6,119 bases of DNA from Pseudomonadota bacterium. Lineage in GTDB: Bacteria; Myxococcota_A; UBA796; SXON01. The translations under genes and the position numbers were made by a program. The DNA lies in assembly GCA_005776735.1 (NCBI GenBank), contig SXOM01000030.1, forward strand, positions 1-6,119, written 5' to 3'. The notes below the pieces were generated by a model. It was given only the letters and a program-made list of their open reading frames with translations, was not told where the DNA came from and searched no databases. Below are positions 1 to 5,424 of this stretch, piece by piece (within the stretch, counting starts at the first letter, position 1; the number at the start of each line of letters is the position of its first letter).

Positions 1-1440
1 GCGGGTGACCAGCGCCCAGCCGCCCGCGGCCTCCACCGTGATCGGCCCCTCCGCTTCGACGAACACGGTGAACCGGTCGCCCGGCAGCGCCACCGTCCGC
101 TTCCCGACCGTCAGGCTGACGCCAGGCGGCGACCAGCCGCCAATCTCCACCTTCCCCGGCCCCGCCTCGAAGCGCAGCGGCGCGTCGGGCGCCACCCACC
201 ACCCGTGGGGGCCCGCCGCGCCCCGCGCCTCGGCACCGTCGGCCCACCCGAGCTTCAAGCCCTTCTGCTTGTCGTGCGCGAGGGTCGCGGTGATCACCCC
301 CGCGACCTCGTGCCACCCTTCCCGGCACGCGTCGGTCGCGGCCTGCAACGGCACCTGCCGACGCCAGTGCAGGACCCGGAGCGGCGAGGCGCCGGCGAAC
401 CCGGCCTGCGCGAGCGCGTCGGGCGCGATCGCCGCCAGGCTCGGCGGGAGCGACCACGTGGCGGCGCAGTCGCCCGCCGCCGACCACCCCCCCGTCGGCG
501 GCGCCGGCGCGGCGGTCCAGGTGGGAGGCGCCGGCCCGGTGATCGGGTCGACCGGGAACGACGGCTTCCGCACCAACCAATCGCCGAGCGCGACCAACGC
601 CTTGCCGAGGGTCCGCGTGGCGTAGGCCCTGCCCGCTTCGCTCATGTGCACCCCGTCGCCGTACAAGAGCTCCGAGCCGAGCTCGGCCCGCAGGTCGATC
701 CACGCCCCACCGCCCCGGCGGACGACCGCCATCGCCGCGCGCTCGGCCTCGATCGGCACGGCGTCGTCGAGGTTTCCGCTGGGCGCGACCGGCTGCCGGA
801 CGAAGCCGAAGCGGGCCTCGTGTTTCGCCGCAAGGGCGGCGAGCTCCGCGAAGAACGACGCCTCGACCGCCAGCGGCTCGACCGGCCCCGGCAGCGCGGG
901 TGCCGTGGCGCGGCCCGGGTCGCACACGTTGCCGCCCGCCTGCGTGTACGCCTCGAGGAGCTCGGGCGTGAGCGCCCCCCCGAACGGCCGCGCGAGCACC
1001 GGCGGCGCACCCGGCCCCAACAACCGCGCGAGCTGCGTACGCGCCGGCGCCTGCGGCAAGACCGTGGTGAGCGCGCCGGCGAGCGTTCCGTACGCCAACA
1101 GCGCCCGCGGCCGCGCCCCCGCGCCGAACACGTGCTCGGACGCCACCGCGTACCACACCGGCGCCTGCGTCCCCGGCACGCCCAGCCCCGCGAAGTGCGG
1201 CGCCGGCCCCGCCCCGAGCTCGGTGAGCGTCGCCTCCAAGGCGGGCAGGTCCAGGTCGGTGGCGACCTTGCTGTTCCCGACGACCACCACGTCCGGCGCC
1301 GGCACCAGCCGCGCCCGCAGCTCGCGACCGAGCGCGCCGACCGCCTCGATGGCGCCGTCGTCCTCGGCGGGCGCAGGGGCATCGGCGGCCCACGCCACCC
1401 CCACGCTCGCCAGGATCGCAACGGCCCACACGGCGCGCAT
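1..1440 (-). CDS. Exported SGNH/GDSL-type hydrolase, partial (runs off the left edge)
   Basis: The frame is open for all 480 codons from ATG at 1440-1438 to base 1, so the C-terminus lies outside the window. Residues 1-18 form a signal peptide with a signal peptidase I site (AWA before ADAPAP). Residues 51-62 (VVVVGNSKVATD) fit the block I of SGNH hydrolases, with Ser57 as likely nucleophile. Residues 262-265 (DGVH, followed by MSEAGRAYA) fit the closing Asp-x-x-His motif. These proteins are usually esterases or acyl/acetyl transferases on glycans or lipids; the substrate cannot be told here. The usual GxND block is not evident; YGTL near residues 116-119 sits roughly there. Residues from about 300 to 480 form a Trp- and Gly-rich, probably beta-structured extension with Cys325 and Cys372 that I do not recognise. 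A TGA at 1455-1453 is in frame upstream, so the start must be ATG 1440 or GTG 1449. Confidence 0.8.
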   Translation of the reverse strand, partial: MRAVWAVAILASVGVAWAADAPAPAEDDGAIEAVGALGRELRARLVPAPDVVVVGNSKVATDLDLPALEATLTELGAGPAPHFAGLGVPGTQAPVWYAVASEHVFGAGARPRALLAYGTLAGALTTVLPQAPARTQLARLLGPGAPPVLARPFGGALTPELLEAYTQAGGNVCDPGRATAPALPGPVEPLAVEASFFAELAALAAKHEARFGFVRQPVAPSGNLDDAVPIEAERAAMAVVRRGGGAWIDLRAELGSELLYGDGVHMSEAGRAYATRTLGKALVALGDWLVRKPSFPVDPITGPAPPTWTAAPAPPTGGWSAAGDCAATWSLPPSLAAIAPDALAQAGFAGASPLRVLHWRRQVPLQAATDACREGWHEVAGVITATLAHDKQKGLKLGWADGAEARGAAGPHGWWVAPDAPLRFEAGPGKVEIGGWSPPGVSLTVGKRTVALPGDRFTVFVEAEGPITVEAAGGWALVTR

Positions 1441-1604
1441 ACGCCGCACTATTCAGCCCACCCGCACCGCGTCGCGCAGATGTCGTGCAGGCGGGGTGGG
1501 GGGCCGCGGCGCGACCGTCCCGAAGGCGGCCGGTGCGCCCCGCGGCCCGCGGCGCCGTCGGGGCCCGCCACGCTTCGGGCCGGGCCGCCGGCGCCGCCCC
1601 GAAC
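1441..1604. other. GC-rich intergenic gap between the small lipoprotein and the SGNH gene
   Basis: These 164 bases separate two minus-strand genes. I see no convincing small ORF. The left end holds the only A/T-containing stretch: on the minus strand GAATAGT lies about 9 bases before the SGNH ATG. This could be a -10-like element for a near-leaderless transcript, but no matching -35 is visible. The right half holds a nested inverted repeat, listed separately. The gap length suggests the SGNH gene may have its own promoter rather than being strictly co-transcribed with the pair upstream. Confidence 0.4.
1551..1595 (-). terminator. Nested GC inverted repeat, possible terminator or mRNA hairpin
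   Basis: Outer arms GGCGCCG (1551-1557) and CGGCGCC (1589-1595) flank inner arms GGCCCG (1562-1567) and CGGGCC (1576-1581) around an 8-base loop. It starts about 10 bases downstream of the small lipoprotein's stop on the minus strand, the right place for a transcription end signal. There is no run of T after it, so it is not a classical intrinsic terminator. At this GC content such repeats also arise by chance. Confidence 0.3.
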
Positions 1605-2081
1605 CTACGGGATCACCGGCCGAACGCGGTCCTCGGTGTACCCGGGCGGGACCGTGAGCCCCTTCTCGTAGGTGCACCCGTTCTCCACGAGCTTGCCGTC
1701 GGCGGTGGCCTCGAAGAGCACCGGGTGCGGACCGCCGGCGCCCGCGGGGACCGAGCCGATCTCGCGGACCTTGAGCCGCGCACCGTCGACCGCCCACAGG
1801 CCGTTGAAGCCGGTGAGGCCCGACCACGCACACTCCTTGTCGGGCGGGCACGGGTCGACGATGTCGACCACCGCGAAGCGCTGTTCGCTGTCGAAGCGGA
1901 CATTGCGCGCGTAGGCCCGCCCACCGCACGCGGGGGACGTCCACTCCCCGACGAACGCGACCCCCTGCACCTCGCCGAGCAGCGTCGGCACCGACGCTTC
2001 GGTCGGGACGGCGCCGGGCGTGGCGGGGACGGGCGCCGGCGTGGAGCTCTCGGCGCAGGCCAACCAGAGCACGACGAACAC
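1605..2081 (-). CDS. Small predicted lipoprotein of unknown function
   Basis: This 158-residue protein starts with GTG at 2081-2079 and ends with TAG at 1607-1605. The start overlaps the last base of the LamG stop (TAGTG), with GGAG just before it. No other ATG, GTG or TTG is available nearby in frame, so translational coupling is likely. The leader MFVVLWLAC puts a candidate lipidated Cys at position 9, but it is very short, has no basic residue, and has Trp at -3. Residues 10-33 are a Ser/Thr/Pro/Ala linker. The rest looks like a compact beta domain that opens with a G-E-W motif (45-47), reminiscent of lipocalin-like folds but not assignable. Cys52, Cys78, Cys84 and Cys136 could form two disulfides outside the cytoplasm. 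I recognise no family. The coding call rests on the coupled start, protein-like composition and G/C-rich third positions. Confidence 0.65.
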   Translation of the reverse strand: MFVVLWLACAESSTPAPVPATPGAVPTEASVPTLLGEVQGVAFVGEWTSPACGGRAYARNVRFDSEQRFAVVDIVDPCPPDKECAWSGLTGFNGLWAVDGARLKVREIGSVPAGAGGPHPVLFEATADGKLVENGCTYEKGLTVPPGYTEDRVRPVIP

Positions 2082-2746
2082 TACTCCGCGCCCCCGAGCT
2101 CGAACGACACCCAGGCCGCGTCGGCGATCACCATCTCGTGGTCACCGGTGGCCGAGCTCGCCGTGGAGCCGGTGCCTTCGTCGAGGTGGAAGAGCATCCA
2201 GGTGTCCGCGTCCTTGGTGTGCTGACCCGTGGGGAGCTCGAAGTCGTCCGTGTAGCGGACCACGCTGGAGATGCGCAGCTCGTCGAGCACGCCGTAGAAG
2301 CCCTCGGTGGCCTCCTTGCCGCAGCCGAACTGGATGCGGGTGTCGGGGTCGCCCACGAAGGCGGCGCCGCTGGACTGCCCAACCAGCGCGCCGTCGACGA
2401 ACAACTTCGCGGTGCCGTCGGTGCCGTCGTAGGTGCCGGCCACGTGGTGGAGCTGCCCGTCCATCAGCGAGAACGGGCTGGATGCGCCCGCTTCGTCGTC
2501 GCCGATGAGGAATACCACCTGCTCGTCGCCGTTCTCCATCAGGTTGAACACGTGTCGCCACGCCACGTAGGGGCGCATGGCCACGAACGCGTCGGGATCG
2601 CCCCGGAGCCACACTTCGACCGTGAAGGAGGCCGGCGGCGCGTCGTCGAGATCGATGGTGGCACAGTCGGGCGCACCGTCGAATGCGAGGGCGGCGGGGC
2701 CCTCGATCGCGGAGTCGCAGGCCTGGAGGAGCGCGAGCAGCAGCAT
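2081..2746 (-). CDS. LamG/jellyroll (concanavalin A-like) domain lipoprotein
   Basis: This 221-residue protein is a single LamG-like jellyroll domain (Laminin_G_3/concanavalin A-like lectin superfamily) behind a short leader. The leader MLLLALLQAC gives a candidate lipid-anchored Cys10. Family hallmarks are visible in order: F-T-V-E-V-W-L-R-G (41-49), LHHVAGTYDG (99-108), K-L-F-V-D-G-A-L-V-G (114-123), G-V-L-D-E-L-R-I (152-159) and W-M-L-F-H-L-D-E-G-T-G (183-193). Such domains usually bind glycans or surface proteins, or act as non-catalytic modules; the ligand here is unknown. ATG at 2746 is chosen because it starts directly at the hydrophobic leader and leaves room for the divergent NamZ gene. 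An in-frame ATG at 2782-2780 would add 12 residues with an Arg, giving a slightly more conventional leader, but would leave only one base between the divergent starts. The stop overlaps the next gene's GTG. Confidence 0.8.
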   Translation of the reverse strand: MLLLALLQACDSAIEGPAALAFDGAPDCATIDLDDAPPASFTVEVWLRGDPDAFVAMRPYVAWRHVFNLMENGDEQVVFLIGDDEAGASSPFSLMDGQLHHVAGTYDGTDGTAKLFVDGALVGQSSGAAFVGDPDTRIQFGCGKEATEGFYGVLDELRISSVVRYTDDFELPTGQHTKDADTWMLFHLDEGTGSTASSATGDHEMVIADAAWVSFELGGAE

Positions 2747-2783
2747 GGGCCCCAGGATATCCGCGGCGCAGGGGGCCCGCATC
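2747..2783. promoter_or_regulatory. Divergent intergenic region between the LamG and NamZ genes, with dyad symmetry
   Basis: Only 37 bases separate the two divergent starts. The gap contains inverted arms GGGCCCC (2747-2753) and GGGGCCC (2772-2778), and an 8-base palindrome GGATATCC (2755-2762), the only A/T-rich spot. A shared promoter or operator would fit, with GATATC possibly acting as a weak -10 on both strands. The space is too short for two complete non-overlapping promoters, so either the promoters overlap or one lies inside a neighbouring gene. No known operator is recognised. Confidence 0.3.
2770..2775 (+). promoter_or_regulatory. Ribosome binding site of the NamZ gene
   Basis: AGGGGG lies 8 bases before GTG 2784. 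It favours that GTG over the in-frame ATG at 2745, which would add 13 residues outside the conserved family start and overlap the LamG gene's ATG on the other strand. Confidence 0.5.
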
Positions 2784-3953
2784 GTGCGCACCGGTTTGGA
2801 ACGACTCTTCGACAAGGTGGACGACCTCCGCGGCAAGCGGGTCGGGGTGGCCTGCAACCACACGGCGGTCGACCACGACCTGGATCACCTCCTCGATCGC
2901 CTCCGGGCGGCCGACATCCCGGTGAAGCGGGTCTTCGCGCCCGAACACGGCGTGCACGCGACCGCGCAGGACATGATCTCGGTCGATGGCGAGGACACCT
3001 CCGAGGCCGCGGTGGTGTCCCTCTACGGCAAGACGGTCGACACGCTCCGGCCCCGGCCCGAGCTGCTCGCCGACCTCGACGTCGTGCTCTTCGACATCCA
3101 GGACATCGGGAGCCGGTATTACACCTACCAGGCCACCCTCGGCTACATGATGGAGGTCGCGGCCGGCACGGGCACCAAGATGGTGGTGCTCGACCGGCCG
3201 AACCCTATCGACGGGGTGAGCCTCGAGGGCAACGTGGTCGAGCCCGGCTTCGAGAGCTTCGTCAGCGCCTACCCGCTGGCCGTGCGCCACGGCATGACGA
3301 TGGGCGAGCTCGCGCGCTACTTCCACGGCGTGCTGGGCATCCGGTGCCCGCTCGAGGTCATCGACTGCGAAGGCTGGGACCGGCGCACCTGGGCCGACCA
3401 GACCGACCTGCCCTGGGTCTTCCCGTCGCCCAACATGCCGACCTTGGAGACCGCGACGATCTACCCGGGCATGTGCCTCATCGAGGGCACCAACCTCTCA
3501 GAGGGACGCGGCACCACCCGGCCGTTCCACCTCGTCGGGGCGCCGTGGCTCGACGCCGCGGAGTTCATGCGCTTGTGCCGCCTCGGCGCGGTCGACGCCG
3601 GGCTCGAGGGCGTGGCCTTCCGCGCCGCCACGTTCGAGCCGCGCTTCCAGAAGTTCGCGGGGCAGGTGTGCCACGGGCTCGAAGTCTTCGTCACCGACCG
3701 CTACCGGCTCGACGCGTTGTTGCTCGGCCTCGTCGTGCTCGAAGCGGCCCTGCGGGCGGCGCCGGCGCACTTCCGGTGGCGCACCGAGACCTACGAGTTC
3801 GTCGACGACCCCATCGCGATCGACCTGCTGCTCGGCTCCCGCGAGGGGCGCGTCGCGCTCGAATCGCGGGTGTCGTTGCGGGAGCTCACCGGGGGCTGGG
3901 CCGCCGGGCGCACCGAGTGGGAGAAGGCGCGGAAGAGTTGCCTGGTGTACTGA
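2784..3953 (+). CDS. namZ: DUF1343 / NamZ-family exo-beta-N-acetylmuramidase (GH171)
   Basis: This 389-residue protein matches the DUF1343 family over its whole length. In Bacillus subtilis (YbbC/NamZ) and Tannerella forsythia the family releases terminal N-acetylmuramic acid from peptidoglycan fragments. Visible hallmarks are RTGLERL (2-8) and CNHTAVD (24-30), the FAPEHG motif (51-56) with its conserved Glu/His, F-D-I-Q-D-I-G-S-R-Y-Y-T-Y (103-115) and DRPNPIDG (137-144). Further on are RHGMTMGEL (168-176), WVFPSPNMPT (211-220), EGTNLSEGRGTTRPF (234-248) and a family-like C-terminus ending in CLVY. The N-terminal part is the Rossmann-like catalytic domain; the remainder is the smaller C-terminal domain. 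The length is normal and no key motif is missing. The protein begins at the domain without a signal peptide, so it is predicted cytoplasmic and more likely to recycle imported muropeptides than act outside. No nagZ, transporter or MurNAc kinase gene is nearby. Family assignment is firm; activity and location are inference. Confidence 0.92.
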   Translation: MRTGLERLFDKVDDLRGKRVGVACNHTAVDHDLDHLLDRLRAADIPVKRVFAPEHGVHATAQDMISVDGEDTSEAAVVSLYGKTVDTLRPRPELLADLDVVLFDIQDIGSRYYTYQATLGYMMEVAAGTGTKMVVLDRPNPIDGVSLEGNVVEPGFESFVSAYPLAVRHGMTMGELARYFHGVLGIRCPLEVIDCEGWDRRTWADQTDLPWVFPSPNMPTLETATIYPGMCLIEGTNLSEGRGTTRPFHLVGAPWLDAAEFMRLCRLGAVDAGLEGVAFRAATFEPRFQKFAGQVCHGLEVFVTDRYRLDALLLGLVVLEAALRAAPAHFRWRTETYEFVDDPIAIDLLLGSREGRVALESRVSLRELTGGWAAGRTEWEKARKSCLVY

Positions 3954-4061
3954 AGGGCGCCGGGCTCGGAGTGGTCACGCCGTCGAGCTCGACGGCAACG
4001 GCGATAGCCTGCGCCTCGCCGCGCAGAGATCGGGATTGCCTGGGCGTTCGGATCGGCTGAA
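3954..4061. other. Intergenic region between convergent NamZ and methyltransferase genes
   Basis: These 108 bases separate the TGA of NamZ from the TAG of the methyltransferase. They hold an 18-base palindrome (listed separately) and a weaker stem with arms GGCGA (4000-4004) and TCGCC (4016-4020) around an 11-base loop. No credible coding frame is seen. The location fits transcription end signals for both strands. Confidence 0.5.
3979..3996. terminator. 18-base perfect palindrome, candidate bidirectional terminator
   Basis: GCCGTCGAGCTCGACGGC is exactly self-complementary and can fold into a 7-bp stem with an AGCT loop on either strand. It lies 26 bases after the NamZ stop and 66 bases after the methyltransferase stop. 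Its placement between convergent genes suggests a shared terminator, but no T-run follows on either side, so Rho-dependent or hairpin-only termination would be needed. A binding site for a dimeric protein is the alternative. Confidence 0.4.
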
Positions 4062-4835
4062 CTATACCAACGCCGCCCGGGGCAGGTGCGCGAGCGGCTT
4101 GACCCCGAGCGCGACCCCGAACAACATCCGGTCCACGATGCGCTCGCCAACCTCGACGGCGTGCAGCTCGCGGAACGCTGGCGACGCGTTGCGGTACACC
4201 TGCCGGATGCCCTCGCGCGCCGCGTCGGTGATGGCGCCGGTGTCCGACCACACGTCGACGTCCTCGACGCTGACCCAGCCCTGCACCGCGACCTCGACCG
4301 CACCGGCATCGCGGAGCAGCCGCGCGAGGTCCTCGCGCAGGTAGAAGTTGCGACGCGCTTCGTTGCGCAGGCGCAAGATCTCGAAGTACTCCGCCCGGTC
4401 GGCCTCGCCGTAGGCGCACAGGTGCACCAGGGCCACGCGCCCGCCCGGCCGCAGCACCCGCACCATCTCGCGCACCGCCTCGGCGTCGCGCATGAACTGT
4501 GTTCCCTGCCGGCACACCACCCGGTCGAAGCTCCCGTCCGCAAACGGCAACGCCTCGGCGGGCGCCTCCACGAAGGTGTCGACGAACGCCCCCGCCTGGT
4601 CGGCCATGGCCCGGGTGATGTCCACCCCCGTGATGTGGGCGACCTTCCCCCGGAAGTGTTTGCTCACAAGCCCCGTCCCGCACGCGATGTCGAGCAGGTG
4701 GTCGGTCGGGCTTGGCGCGAGCGTCTCCACCACGAACGCTCCGAGCTCGGGGTCGTCGACCCAGTGGCTCGAGCGGTTGTACTTCGCGGCGCGCGCGGTG
4801 AAGTGGGCGTGGACGAGCGGGTCGACGGGGGTCAA
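4062..4835 (-). CDS. Class I SAM-dependent methyltransferase, substrate unknown
   Basis: This 257-residue protein has a Rossmann methyltransferase core. L-L-D-I-A-C-G-T-G-L (47-56) is the glycine-rich SAM-binding motif I, and G-V-D-I-T (70-74) carries the acidic residue expected to hold the SAM ribose. A-E-A-L-P-F-A-D-G-S-F-D (93-104) is the post-II segment typical of the Methyltransf_11/UbiE-like group, followed by C-R-Q-G-T-Q-F-M (108-115) and V-L-R-P-G-G-R (127-133). The N-terminal H-A-H-F-T-A-R-A-A-K-Y-N-R-S-S region and the C-terminal 120 residues probably shape the acceptor site; I cannot name the substrate. No ATG or GTG fits. Two in-frame TTG codons do: 4835 (GAGG 5 bases before) and 4865 (AGGG 7 bases before, adding 10 residues). 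I choose 4835 because it begins near the conserved region. The gene is divergent from the lipoprotein at 4954 and convergent with NamZ. Confidence 0.85.
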   Translation of the reverse strand: MTPVDPLVHAHFTARAAKYNRSSHWVDDPELGAFVVETLAPSPTDHLLDIACGTGLVSKHFRGKVAHITGVDITRAMADQAGAFVDTFVEAPAEALPFADGSFDRVVCRQGTQFMRDAEAVREMVRVLRPGGRVALVHLCAYGEADRAEYFEILRLRNEARRNFYLREDLARLLRDAGAVEVAVQGWVSVEDVDVWSDTGAITDAAREGIRQVYRNASPAFRELHAVEVGERIVDRMLFGVALGVKPLAHLPRAALV

Positions 4836-4953
4836 GCGGGCCTCGGCTGGCCGGCCGACTATCAAGGAACCGCCCTGCGGGCGGCGCCAGCGGCCCGTCC
4901 CGACGCGCGGGGGGTCCGGGTGGCGCCGCGGCGCGTCCGGATAGGAGGTCCCG
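4836..4953. promoter_or_regulatory. Divergent intergenic region between methyltransferase and linker-lipoprotein genes
   Basis: Both flanking genes are transcribed outward from these 118 bases, so promoters for both should lie here. A short perfect hairpin, CCGCCC-TGC-GGGCGG (4870-4884), sits just upstream of the alternative TTG start at 4865. GGCGCC occurs twice (4883-4888 and 4922-4927). No consensus -35/-10 pair is recognisable. Confidence 0.35.
4943..4949 (+). promoter_or_regulatory. Strong ribosome binding site for the linker lipoprotein
   Basis: AGGAGGT, nearly the full anti-16S complement, ends 4 bases before ATG 4954. It is the best Shine-Dalgarno in the window and fixes that start. 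It also argues against extending the opposing methyltransferase frame across this point. Confidence 0.75.
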
Positions 4954-5424
4954 ATGCTGGTCGTCCTCTTCGCCGCGTGCCTCCCGCCCGTCCTCCCCGA
5001 GACCGGTCTTTCCGGCGGCGACACCGCCGTCGACTCGGGGGACACCGGCGCCGACTCCGGCGCCGACACCGGCGCCGACTCCGACACCGGCACCGAGACC
5101 GGCGCCACAGTGGTCACGCTGACCGTGCAGAACGTGGTCCCGGTCGACGACCCGATGTCGACCGCCCACGAGATCTCCGCGGTCCCGGCGGGGAGCGACC
5201 GACTCCACGTCGACATCCAGCACTACACCAACCACGGGTGCGCGACGGTCAACGCCACCGCCACGCTCGACACCACCAACGGCAACATCGTGGTCCACCC
5301 CGAGGTCAACGACACCTGCGAGCCCACCGTCGGGCTCGGCATCGAGCTCGATCTCGTCGACGTGCCGCTCGGCCGCCACGGCGTGTCCGACGGGGTGGCC
5401 ACCACCGAGGTCTGGCTCGAATGA
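4954..5424 (+). CDS. Predicted lipoprotein with Asp/Thr/Ser/Gly repeat linker
   Basis: This 156-residue protein starts at an ATG behind a very strong ribosome binding site. Its leader MLVVLFAAC places a lipobox-like Cys at position 9 after only eight residues, with no basic n-region. Residues 21-51 are a low-complexity acidic linker made of D-T-G, D-S-G and A-D-S/T-G units. This type of linker is common after the anchor Cys in myxobacterial-type surface lipoproteins and probably holds the domain away from the membrane. Residues 52-156 form a small, probably beta-sandwich domain with Cys96 (in H-G-C-A-T-V) and Cys122 (in N-D-T-C-E-P), which could make one disulfide. I do not recognise the domain. 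The stop overlaps the next gene's start in an ATGA arrangement, so the two are almost surely co-translated. Function is unknown; surface anchoring is inferred. Confidence 0.8.
   Translation: MLVVLFAACLPPVLPETGLSGGDTAVDSGDTGADSGADTGADSDTGTETGATVVTLTVQNVVPVDDPMSTAHEISAVPAGSDRLHVDIQHYTNHGCATVNATATLDTTNGNIVVHPEVNDTCEPTVGLGIELDLVDVPLGRHGVSDGVATTEVWLE
5041..5091 (+). repeat. In-gene tandem repeat encoding the D-T-G/D-S-G linker
   Basis: The 18-base unit GACACCGGCGCCGACTCC occurs at 5041-5058 and identically at 5065-5082, separated by GGCGCC (24-base period). A partial third copy, GACACCGGC, begins at 5083. Related degenerate units extend on both sides, to about 5022 and 5105. Identity at the DNA level suggests recent duplication or slippage. 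Units of 6, 18 or 24 bases keep the frame, so linker length could vary without breaking the gene. Confidence 0.75.

Noticed and set aside
642..1421. Minus-strand open frame of 259 codons within the SGNH gene
   Set aside because: It is dominated by Arg, Ser and Trp and is a +1/-1 shadow of the real minus-strand frame starting at 1440.
205..1671. Long plus-strand open frames opposite the SGNH gene (205-1671 and 644-1657)
   Set aside because: The translations are Arg/Pro/Ala-rich with no fold-like pattern, and they lie antisense to a frame with a signal peptide and SGNH motifs. High GC removes stop codons from shadow frames.
1453..1944. Minus-strand frame spanning the small lipoprotein and the following gap
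   Set aside because: It is a shadow of the lipoprotein frame with Arg/Gly-rich translation and no good start; its stop only serves to limit the SGNH start.
2577..2783. N-terminal extension of NamZ to an ATG at 2577
   Set aside because: The added 69 residues overlap the LamG gene antisense, lie outside the conserved family start and lack a signal peptide.
2138..4060. A 640-codon plus-strand frame overlapping NamZ
   Set aside because: It runs out of frame through NamZ with an Arg/Pro/Gly/His-rich translation and no motif.
4061..4066. TATAGT on the minus strand as a -10 box
   Set aside because: It overlaps the methyltransferase stop, has no -35 partner, and would drive transcription antisense into NamZ.
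5022..5105. Repeat array considered as a CRISPR
   Set aside because: The units are short, in frame, and have no unique spacers; they encode a lipoprotein linker.
4866..5216. Extension of the methyltransferase to an ATG at 5216
   Set aside because: The added residues are the antisense of the repeat-linker lipoprotein, which has a strong ribosome binding site of its own.
3886..5379. A 497-codon minus-strand frame over the methyltransferase and beyond
   Set aside because: It is a shadow frame: repetitive Gly/Ala/Val from the linker repeat read antisense, then Arg-rich sequence out of frame with the methyltransferase.
4086..5420. Extension of the beta-rich protein leftwards to 4086
   Set aside because: The added part is antisense to the methyltransferase and out of frame with the lipoprotein; the ATGA overlap at 5421 gives a better start.
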